64,000 bases of DNA from Albula goreensis (taxonomy: Eukaryota > Chordata > Actinopteri > Albuliformes > Albulidae), in assembly GCA_022829145.1 (NCBI GenBank), contig CM040748.1, positions 30,828,501 to 30,892,500 of the forward strand, read 5' to 3'. A model generated the notes under the pieces. The model made no database searches. It had not been told where the DNA came from and saw nothing but the letters and a program-made list of their open reading frames with translations. Shown in pieces: positions 39,947 through 50,771 of the stretch (positions are counted from its first letter, which is position 1; every line of letters begins with the position of its first letter). Made by a program: the position numbers and the translations under genes.

Positions 39947-40973
39947 ACACTCCAGATACACTGTGCTCTTATGAGTCATACCCATTGTGATGTCATTGTT
40001 ATAATTTTTCCCTCCAGAGTGTTAATACTTCCCATAGGCTGTATTACAGATGTCAGTTGGAGGGGGTTTCACTGCTGTCCGATGTATGTGCAGAGATATA
40101 CGACTGAGGCTCAGTGCAGATGAGTGTGCAGACCTGTTAGGCTTCCTAAAACGGGACTACAAAATAGTCTACAGTAATATAATGCACACAAGACAGGTTG
40201 TCATTGTTATAAATAGTTTAACATCTTTGGTTTTGTATGTTATCGTGATTGATGGTTAATGGTTATGTAAAGTATTGTAAAGTTTTGTGAATGGGTTAAA
40301 GAAGGCAGTATGAATGCATTAATGAGGGTAATGTAGAAGTAGTAATGTTTATGTTTTCTGAGGATGGTATGTTTCAGATAATCAATATGCAAGTAATAAA
40401 TATCATGAACTTTTACTCTTCACTTGGGGACATTTTAAAAATAGAATTAAATATCTTGCTGTTTATTATATATTTAAGAACAATCACTCATTTATAAATC
40501 ACTTAAATGTTTTAAACCACAGTTTGATTGGTTTTAATCCACAAAATGCCAAGACGGAAATTTGTCACTTAGAACTGAAAGACATGGAAACACAAGCAGA
40601 GTTTTATCATCTGTTCTCTGATGTAGCACGCCTAACTTCGATTGCCAGAGTGATTCTTTGAATACTAGACTTCAAAAAAAGGAACTGGTCTCAGAGCTCC
40701 CACAAATAAACAGTTTTCATTGTGAATGCGGTTTCCTAAGAACCTCCAACCAGGAAAAACCAGGCACTGGGATGTGAGAAAAGGTCCACGCCAAGGGGAA
40801 ACCAAAACAGGCTGTGTTTGACATGTCCGACTGCGCCTTGGTGAGGTTTGATCTGTTTCCAAACTGTGGTTCGGCACAAGAATGTTAGTGTCAGGGACAA
40901 TAACAAGTCTACCTCAAAAGGTGAAATGTGAAGGAAAACATCAATAACATTTGACTTAACTGTACGTTTCATA

Positions 40974-41002
40974 TACAGTAGCTTCCAAATGTATTCAAAC
41001 CA
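40974..41002 (+). mobile_element. Solo Tc1/mariner-like terminal repeat
   Basis: tacagtagcttccaaatgta followed by 'ttcaaacc' resembles the outer end of fish Tc1-like inverted repeats ('tacagtgccttgcaaaagtattc'). No opposite end or transposase is seen nearby. Confidence 0.35.
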
Positions 41003-41175
41003 TTTGAAACATTGTTATGAAAAAAAGTGTTACTTTGGTTTGCTATTTTCTTGCCAAAGAAAAAAAAATGTGGTAAATTTGAAACTACAGTTTAGAACAT
41101 GAGAATGAGAGCAAGCACTTTAACAGGGCTTTGTCAAATGACTGCGACTATGAATGTGGCTGCTGTCTGCCTCTT

Positions 41176-41188
41176 TGCACCCTAGTGG
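41176..41188 (-). promoter_or_regulatory. CTCF-like motif
   Basis: The minus strand reads ccactagggtgca, fitting the CTCF core with one mismatch. Its orientation is opposite to the motifs at 23133 and 33731. Confidence 0.35.
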
Positions 41189-42879
41189 TGAAACATGGTT
41201 AGTGCCATTCTTTGATGAGGTAGCCCTCCTCTCAGAGAACCAAGTGAGAGTGAGTTTCCAAGGCGATTTTTTCCGCTAAAACCCTGCCAATAATCTGCCA
41301 AACTTTTTTTTCCATAAATAACCCCCATTCCATCACAGTTTAAACATTAGTTAGCTTCGTCTCACAGAAAGGCAGGCTTGACTTGGTTTTCGTTCTCCAG
41401 GACATTCATAAAAAATTTGGACTCATGGAAAGCTTGAGAGAGGAAGGAAGAAAGATGCAATACCCCACGCCCCCCCAGGGTGTTTCTGAATTAAACATTG
41501 AAATGGAAGCCATTTATAATTTAGGTATTACACACCTTTGTGTTGTTCCTTGTTTTCCCCTGACTTCAAAGATGAGTCTTTCATTCTCTCCATCTGTGTC
41601 CCACAGCTGTTTCAGTGATCCTGAACCAAAGTTTGCTGGAAAAACAGCGCAGCGTGCAGGATGTTTATGGATACACAAAGAGCCAAGCAAACAAAATGAC
41701 AAGATAGAATTAAAACAAGCAATCTGCGAGGCTTCGGAGCGGGTTGCACTTATACGCACTTTAATATAGAAGACAAACATAATACAGACTGGATGACAGA
41801 TTTGCTAAAAACATTTTTACCAAAGTGCATCGCTTTCCTGAAATACGCCACCAATCTGCAAACGCGCAAATACGCTGATTTGGTTTTCCGCGGATGGCAC
41901 CTGGGATCCATTAGAGTATCTGTGGAAACCGATGATGAGCTGATGATGAGTCAGATTTTGGATTAGCACGCACACGCACTCGATAGCTTTCTGCTGATGA
42001 ATGATGGGATGACCAAAGATAAATAATACAACACGATATTCGTAACTTATCATTTTCTACTTTCTTGTAGCTGCTTGTAAAAAAAATACATCTCTTGGAA
42101 GAGGAACATGTCTACTGAAGACAACAGTTTCTGGCACGCTTTTTTAGGGATTTTTTTTCTTTTGCAATAGTGGAATTGGGTCAAAGGTGACAAAACAACT
42201 GGAGCTACAATAGTGCCATTGTTCAAGGTATATACACTTTTCATGCAGTCATTTTGCCTTTTTGCGGTTAGACTGAAAACCTGAGGTTTCTCTCAGTGTG
42301 ATATTAGATACAAAGTCAACAAAAAGAGCATTTTTTGAAAATCCACAGAAATAAAAAACGTGCCAAGGCTGAGCTACCAGATAACCGTGCCCCTGAGTTC
42401 ATCTGGTAATGCCAGGTTACCCCCTGCGTGTCATTTTAGCAAAACAAGAAAGGAAGGGATGACCTCATATTTATCAATCAATAACTTCTTATTTAAGATG
42501 ATTTTACCCCTTTAAGGACAGTAATCTCATTGTGTTATCCATTTATTGAATTTCTGTAGTACATAAACCATTGATTGATATTGATCGAGCTGTTCTGTTT
42601 ATTTTTATTTTGAATATTTATTTATATGTCATAAATCAATGTCTTTAATTTCATTTTACAATGCAAAGGATTGAGCAAGAAAGACAACACAGAAATGAAA
42701 AAAAATTTGCTCTGATAGCAAAGGGAAAGACAAGCTGTGGGTTTCAGAGAGAAGCCATTTGCCCGTTCTAAGTGTGAAGCCGAGGTTACTGGTTCTGGTA
42801 TCGCTGTTCCGGGGGGTTTAATCTCCATGTAAAACGTATACCATTTTGCCCTTTATACATTCGGGACTGTATGGGAGCG

Positions 42880-43290
42880 TCTGGAACAGAGCGCCTCTTC
42901 ATATTGATTGAATGCGCCACGGTCCCATGTGCCGCCGGAGTTTTGTGTTACGGGCAGTAGCTGAGTGAACCGTGTGTCAGGCCTTGGCGTGATGGCCAGT
43001 CATCAATCATCCTGTCAGACTCTCGCTCTTTTTCTCTCTCCCTCTCTTTTTTCCCTCCCCCTCCCCCTCCCCCCGCTGAATGAGTGGCCTTTATTTAAAA
43101 CGTAAAGAACGCTGCCAGACCACAGGAACAGGCCCGGAGTGGTTTGCAGGTGCGATCGTTCCCAGCTGCCAATTAAGTGTGGCTCTTTCCACAACAGCCA
43201 TGAGGCACAGTAAACAATGCATTGTAATGACTTTGTATCCGCGATGCATTATACATACTGTCTAACCATGGGTGGTTTGAGACGTTGAAA
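42880..43290. promoter_or_regulatory. Candidate regulatory block
   Basis: GC-balanced sequence with 'ttgattgaatgcgcc' and 'cagtcatcaatcatcctgtcag' (PBX/MEIS-like TGATTG/ATCAATCA words) surrounds the polypyrimidine tract. Confidence 0.25.
43023..43075 (-). other. Polypyrimidine tract with minus-strand G-quadruplex
   Basis: About 50 bases of nearly pure C/T. At 43053-43074 the minus strand reads as four G-runs of 3-6 separated by single A. The tract could also form triplex DNA. Confidence 0.7.
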
Positions 43291-44897
43291 TGAGAGTTAA
43301 TCTCCCTCGCCATTAGCAGATCAAATGTCTTGGTTTTTTCAGTGGGTCCCAGAAATTTTCTCACAGTTACATTTTATCATCAAATCGAGAACCGTCCAAT
43401 AAAAATAAACACAACATTACAAATTATTGAAATCAATGGGATTTTAGAATATATTACTAAATTATATATTTACACAATATAAATAGTATATGTAATTACA
43501 GAGTGATAAAGGGAAAAAGTTGATGTTTTATTACCCATTAATTAAATACCAGCCCCCCGTTTGGAAATTATGTATTCTAAGCTATGGTCCGCACTTAAAA
43601 TGTACCCACACATTAAATTTAAACGCCATGGTCACGCTTACTCACACTGCTGAAGAATGACAATTTCCTCCCGTTGTATGCTCTGGTTTCCGCAACACTG
43701 CAGTAACTGGCTAACTATTTGTAAATTAAGCCTTTTACAGCCATCTTTACTGTGCAGGGTAATGGATCCTAAACCATTTGTTGTGATTACCCCTTTCAAA
43801 GATCTACTAAAAGGCAAGGTACAGTCACCAGAATTACCCAGTTTACTACCGTGGCAAGCATGCAATTAACATCTTGCTAAGAATCAGAAGGCATGGATAA
43901 TGGATGCAGGAGAACGAGCTCATAGTTTGTTCGCACCCCTTTACTTGCGGATGTAGGAGTTGCTGATTCCAGTAGGAATAGTTATAAGCACTTTGCAAAA
44001 AAAAATTAAAGAATGAAAACATTCTACTAATAAACAATGTATTCCGGCTATCCCAGATGACATGCACTCATTTTGGTACCAACTATGCAGAGGAGGCAAT
44101 TCTTAGGTTTGCAATTTCAGGTCGGATTTGAGTCTTTGGAATGCTTCTTTTTTTGTTCACATCCAATTATTTCTCCCTAAAAAGGGCTCCCTGAAATGGT
44201 TTTGAAAAAAAATTGCAGTAGTGTGAGCATATTTTTTCTTTTTCAATTTCATGCTCAGTATTCACAGAATAATATACCCCTTTTTGGTTTTCTCCTCTGT
44301 AAGGAAAAATGTTTAATCCAAATTTAATATTTGATTGATTTTCATAAAAAAATCATAACATGGTCGCTCCAGCTGAAAGCATTGTGTGTACTCAATAAGC
44401 GTCATACTGTCTATCACCCATCTTCAGATTTGCATATTTTCTGCTTTATTTATTTTGTAATGCACTTCAAGTTTTATTGCCGCTTCAGTCATGACAGGTG
44501 GCTCCACAATCGCCTCCGAGGTTGACGTTCAAATAAAACACTTTTTTCTTTATTCCTCTGCACTGTAGTCATTATCTCATCTCCATATATTCCCATATAT
44601 AAGCTACTTTATGCATCTTTTTTACCTATCCAGATTAATTAGCTGTCTTCAGGTAAGGGCACTTCTGACAAAATGCCAAGTGCAATAAACATTGATCATA
44701 GTCTCAGCCTTTTACTGGGTACAGGAGAAGCACGGGCCCGTGTGTGTGCGCATGCTGCTCAGTATTTTCACGTAAATGCTGAGAATGCTTATGAAAGTGC
44801 AAACCTCTTTGTTATGCACTGCATATTTAATGGTTGCCATGCTTTAGCACTGTAGATCATTGCAGAAAATGAAACGAATATATATTTTTTAAACCCC

Positions 44898-44916
44898 TTT
44901 TTTTTTTTTTTTTTTT
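44898..44916. repeat. poly(T) tract
   Basis: Nineteen consecutive T. It may be the tail of a minus-strand retroposed copy, but nothing recognisable adjoins it. Confidence 0.8.
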
Positions 44917-45497
44917 AACTTCTGTGCCGATATCACCTTCAAAACTACTTGGGATCAGGTTCTTTGAAGCCTGAAGTGACATAATTTTTAGCTGAGATTC
45001 CAGCTGATAGCACAGAGAGTAAATATGATGCAGGTGCTAGTCTACTTTATGCTACTTTACAGAAGCAAGGGAAACCTAATGTGTGTGGGATTGTTGCATT
45101 GGAAATGAAAATGAAAGCCAGCTGAAGTGAAGTGACTCCCGCCCATTCTGAGAGTCAATGGGCCTTAACTCGGAGAGGAATGGACCTGGTGCCAAATGAA
45201 GGTCATGGGCTTGGCTGTTTGGATAAGCCAGTTGAGATTTGTTTGGTCTGCAGGGAACAGTGCACCGTACACTAGAGGTGAACAGTTCATGTGTATGCAA
45301 TCTAGTTGTAAACGTATTAAGATTGTTGATATTCTTTTTGTGAATCGTTCAGGGAATTGATCTTCTGGTTAGACAGATAATCCATAGACCGTAGTTTAAT
45401 GGACTGAATGTCCTGTTTTAATCATCATGTAATCTTATGTCTTTTTCTGTGGACTGTGAATGATGTAAAGTTAAATAAAAACTACGGCCTACAGCCA

Positions 45498-45530
45498 AAT
45501 TAATCAATATTCACTGAATTAATCAATATT
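45498..45530. repeat. Duplicated homeodomain-type AT motif
   Basis: aattaatcaatatt occurs twice, 19 bases apart (45498-45511, 45517-45530), within a longer stretch rich in TAAT, AATC and ATCGAT. Confidence 0.5.
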
Positions 45531-48500
45531 GATCATTGTGAATGGATTTTAGCACCAGTTCTGCTTGACCATATAAATTGTGCTCTACGGTGATGCTCAA
45601 GTTTTAATCTTGTCGATCTTTAATCTAGTTGAAGTTTAATCGTATCGATGCTCTGGTTATAAATGATTGTAATTTTCAGATGATCTGGCTGTGAATGTTT
45701 TAATGTCTGCTTCCATGGTAATGCTTGATTCTGTACAGGTCTCCTGCCAAGACGGAAAAAGGTGCAGTCAGTCAGGAGTCTCATTCTTGTGATTCTTAAG
45801 TGAAGTAGTCCTTGATCACAAACACAGATCTATTTTTAATTTCAGGCCTATTTATGCAGTCTTTCTGATATGAATCATTATATTCAAATTCTCTGGACTG
45901 CATATATACGGTATAGTGCAGCATATTAACACACATCCATATAAACAAATAGATCATCCTGGATTATTGTCAGGTTTGTGAAAGACACTTTATAGGCCAC
46001 AGGTGCTGGCTGAAGAGGGATGTTCACACAAACAAAGCGCTAATCTTGTTCAAATAAGGTTTGGAGGGAGATCAGGGAAGTGGATACCAGTGTTTTGACG
46101 CAGATGATAGAAGAGGCCACAGGAAGAGTTGGAGGATTACCTTCCTTCACTCACAAAAGAGCAGCCCCAGAGGCTGTTAAGCTTGAGCTCTCCTGAGTCT
46201 TCCCAATATAAAAAAACGACATTTTACGGCTCATTGAAAAATGTTACTTCAGCACCGACATTACCCCCATTCTAATCAAACGACAGAAATATAAAAAAAG
46301 AGTCCCCCAAGAACGATTTATGTTCTCTGAACTGGATTAATTCCACACAGGCTCTGACTGTGAACCTTCCTGGAAGGCAGCTGTTGTCTTGTGACTTCTT
46401 TTGCAAATTTTTTGGATGGCAGCTACTGGAAGCTGTGCTGCTGCACCTAGATCAAACGAATAAGAATGCTAATATTCAGTTTGAGCTCTTCTAAATCTAA
46501 TGAAGGACACGTTTTCCTAATCGACTTAACATTTGCAGAACCGTAAACACAAGAAACTAGTCTGGTATTTAACAAAGAGGCTGTCCATCAACCCAAAAAA
46601 AGAGAGGTGAATTTCACACATTGTACCTGAAAGGCCCAGAGAACACCAGGGTGTGTTTTCATGAAGAAAATCCTCACTGTGAGTGACACACATTGCAGGA
46701 ATGTTAACAGTTCACTTCCCCTGATGACAACTACAGTCTCACCGCTCGCCTCGTCTCAGATTGTTTCGTGTATTAATCATAAGCACTATCCGCAAGGGAG
46801 AGGGTTATGGAAACGACATTAAGCAAAAACACTTCTTAATGCACAGGAAAGTGATCAATTTAGCCTGTCACAAGAGGTTATCTCCCTCGTCCCAATTCAG
46901 CACCTAGAGAAGTTGACTGAATGAGCTGCAAATGATGATTGCACAACATGAGCTATCAGTAGATATTCCCAAAGCTGTTTAGGCAAGTGATTCAGTGTGC
47001 AGGCGCATATACTTGAAATTCAGTTTTTTTTCTTCCTTTTATGGCCAAGGGCATTGAAAAGCTGAAGTGAAAAAGCAAACCATCCATCTGGTATTATTGT
47101 TAGGATGTCAACGGCAGCCATCCATACTCCATCAGGTTGTACATTTCTGCCATCAGTAAGTCTCACTGAGTCCTGTGAAATATATTAACTAGAAGAAAAA
47201 AAAACTTTAAAAAAGGTTAAACAAGGTGTTTTTACAACCATCAACAAAATCTGATTACTCATATATATTTTTTGACAATCACGTCAAATAAAAATTAAAT
47301 TCAGACATACATTTATTAATGAGCCATTCTTTGTCTCTGTTTTTTCAATGTTTTCAATGTTTCACATCTGAGATGGACGAATTCTATCTATCTCTTGTTC
47401 ATTCTCTTTATTCAGAGCTCAGTCAATAGCTGCAGATGTGTGTGCGACTTGAGTGACGCCAGCTCAAACAATGCCAGAGAGGAAATACTTCCTTTCATTT
47501 CTTTCCAAAACAGCTTACTGAAGCTTCTCCTTCTCTTACTCACTTAAGACCTCTGTCAATAGATTTGAATGTGTTGAAAGCCAAATGGAATGACACTGCT
47601 ACTGTGGCTACTTCAAAGTTAAATATGGAGTGCGTTCACTAAATCATCCATTTTAAAAAATTCAAACCCTTGGGGCCAAGATGTTAAAGGCAAGTTTGTG
47701 ATTTAGTTGTAGCTGTGTTAGCTTTGTTGGAAGTCCACATCGGTGAGGCAGCAATTGACTCAGGCTTCAACAGGGTAACTACTTGGGTCAATCAGTTAAA
47801 CTCAGCAGTCCCACTGCTTTTTAGTGACCTCCCCTGTGCAGTCAGATACCTCGACCATCCTCCAATAGAAAAGGCAATATATATGATTGTTGTCACCTCT
47901 GTAGCTTGGAAAACAGCAAAGGCTAGATGACATGAATCGGAGGAGCCACAAGATAACCTCTGAAATCTGTAGGGGATGTTCAGTCGAGCTGATTACATAT
48001 TTCACTCTGGGTGGGGAAGAATACTACGTGTGGGTATTTTCAGAAAGCAAACATTTGAGGAAATGAGAAATGTCATGTTAAGCCCGTGATTGAGACCTGA
48101 GTGGCTACATTTATAAAGATTCGCACTGTGAGCACAGACTGGGCCCTTTAGCTTAAACCAGCAGTTTCCATACTTCCTGAGCCACTTAGCCCACTTAATA
48201 CACAAATATGTAATCTGTTTTCCCCGTTTCATCTAAATGAAGCCTAACATTTTTAGATATAAAACTACTAACATCTGTCAAGATAGTTCATATATCCAGA
48301 TTTTCTTTCACCTCCATGAGGGTGCTGTTAAATTTGTGATGGCGTTAAGCAAAAATTTGATTTATCACAGATGTCAAAATTAAAGCTGATCTGCTATCAG
48401 AGTTGTGTGAACTTTGTGCATGGTTTGTTTGTGGCTGTGTAGACTGTGGTAAAGGTGGAAGGGGGGTTATGGATTGCTCCTCATGTTTTCAGTGCAATCT

Positions 48501-50376
48501 CAACACTCTCTCAGGCTTGCATCAGCTAAAGAACACCTCTCCATTATTTATGACCACCTCACAGCAGTGTGTCCTTCTCACACGCTCCCTGTGGAAAACG
48601 CCGGAACACAGCAGGTGCTGAAAATCCCACGGATCTCCGCCCGACTGAAATCACAGCAGGTCAGACACGGACAGATCTCCCTGTACATACATCAGACATA
48701 TAGCTGACTTGTAAGCGTGCTTTTTGAAATCAAAATGAAGTAGGCCAAATGTCTCTGCATTTACTAAGCTAAAAAAGATGGTGAAATCTTCTGCCTTTCT
48801 TCCTCAGTGTACAACACTTGCCTCTTTAAAAGCCCATTTCACTCATACTGGTTCTCTGTTATGTATCACATCCAGTAGTTTGAAAAAGGTGTTTTACAAT
48901 CATCCAAATTGGAAAACTGACATCAGAAAAATAGCAATGCTGGCTGCAAATGTCAGTTTTAGCAAGAAGTCAGACAATTATGTCTAACATTCAGTCAGGG
49001 TCACAGATGACATAGCTATCCTGTTTGTGAAGTTACTGAGCAAATGGAGAATGTTACTTTCCCTAGTTCTGCTGTTACCGTTCCCCATTTACATTTTCTG
49101 AGCATTTTTTTGATGAAAAGCAGTAAATAAAATTAGGTGAAGGGGGCTATTAACCTTACCAGTTTCAATACATACTTAAATTAGAAGCTGTCACCATTGT
49201 TCTTCCCTGTGATATGCCTACACACACCCATCACAACCTCCTACTGTTTGTGTAGTGATGAAAAATATACAGACAGTAGATCACCTTAAAAGAATTTAAA
49301 ACAAGTCAGCAACACGGTTAAATATATTTACATTTTTAATGAGGAATGATTTTAACAGAAAAGTGAGCAAGCATTTTGACAGTCTGAATATGTACCAAGC
49401 TGTACTGGATAGAAATAGTGTGGTCCTTCATTAAACTTTCACGGTCAACTCAACTCATAATTGTGCAGAATTCACAACAAAGAAAAAAACAGACATTATA
49501 AATTCAGTCACAAAAATTCAGACTCAGACAAGGTACAATAGCCCTAATAGGCTGCTTGACACAAAATGGCTGGCTTTCAGATCATTCCAAAATCCATGGT
49601 GAAATGGACAATAACGATCCCTCAAAAATAGGTTCACTTGAACCATGTACAGAACTTCTGATTGTAGAAGAGTATTGCTTGAATTATAAACTTCCCTTTC
49701 ATTCACTGTCAACAAGTAGGTCTAATTCAGCTCCCAGCCTTTTTTGTTCAGTGTCATTAGCATGTCTACCGCTAGTATTATTGATCAAATTAAAAGTACA
49801 CATAGAACATCTTCCAAAATGGCTTAACTGCGACAACCCACACCTACAGAGGTGTTGTGCTTCCAGAAGCTGTTTTATTGGTCCAAAAGAAACAATATTA
49901 TTTTTGATGCATAAATCAGTCTATACCGCTCCTTGATTGAAAAGGACAGTTTTATCTACTGCTGTACTCATATTTTCCCTCTAAAAACGTAAAATACTTA
50001 AATGGAAAATGTGTTGCTTTGCTAACGAATTTACGGGTGAGAAACATGCGCAAGGTGTTTTTCAGATGGGGTTAACTGACTTGCAGGCCTTGTTTAAAAC
50101 AACGGTACTTCTGAGTGCTGTTTTTGCCTAAGCATCTGCAGCAACCGTATTTGAGATGCGTGTGCTTGTTCTACATCTATGGGATTTCTTTTCCAAGTCT
50201 TACTAATCAAGAAAACTTGATCAACTGTGAAACAGTCCAGGTTTAATGAGCAGCAAGGATTTTGAGTATTTCACGATTTACATTTAGGCTAAACAAACCT
50301 AAAATGTAAAAAAATCATTCTTCAAAACTAAACCCATGGTATTGCCGCCAGTTAATTAGTCATTTAAAAAAAGGTT

Positions 50377-50382
50377 TTTATT
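50377..50382 (-). terminator. etaa1 poly(A) signal candidate
   Basis: AATAAA on the minus strand (tttatt on plus) about 270 bases past the TGA. It is the first such hexamer after the stop and would give a 3' UTR of roughly 0.3 kb. Confidence 0.5.
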
Positions 50383-50652
50383 AGAGTCAGGCTTTAAGAT
50401 AGCAGAGATGCTCATATTTTGTATCGTGTTTAACCAACTTATACACCAACTTAAAACTATTCATGAAGAATGACGCTCTTAAAACAGTTTAAAGCGACAG
50501 GCTCATGTGCTTCACTGAGGGAGGGGGAGGGTCACTGAAAGATTCCCAGCAGTGTTCACTACAGTGACCCAATACTGCCCTCCTCTACTTATCTCCCGAC
50601 AAAGACCCCCGGGACATGCAGTGGACCAAAAAGGACTCTACTGTCCCCTCCC

Positions 50653-50771
50653 TCAGGTCGGAGGCCCCTGGGCTGACTGCATCCGAAGCCTCCTCCTGGC
50701 CATCGCTTCCCGTTTCTTCCTTTCGATTTCTGCCTCGGAGCACTTTCCAGCCGCTTGGTTGGATACAAAAA
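50653..50771 (-). CDS. etaa1: etaa1 terminal exon 6 (RPA-binding helix)
   Basis: A short last exon after acceptor TTTCACAG|TTTTTG. It encodes FVSNQAAGKCSEAEIERKK through REAMARRRLRMQSAQGPPT and a TGA. The basic amphipathic helix fits the RPA32 C-terminal-domain-binding motif of the TIPIN, UNG2, SMARCAL1 and ETAA1 type, as expected at the C-terminus of ETAA1. The other two frames are also open here, so the exon is recognised only by its motif and by phase agreement with exon 5. Confidence 0.83.

Larger units (their letters stand above)
35400..50376. other. Gene-free DNA downstream of etaa1
   Basis: No exon recognised. Includes microsatellites (36.4-39.1 kb), two quadruplex motifs, a Tc1-like end and a duplicated AT motif. 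The longest frame (plus 41383-41769, 128 codons) resembles no family and shows no third-position bias that I can judge. 45.8-50.3 kb holds nothing I can name. Confidence 0.65.

Noticed and set aside
41383-41769. 128-codon plus-strand open frame
   Set aside because: No family recognised. An internal pyrimidine tract with a CAG hints at an acceptor but no partner exon exists.
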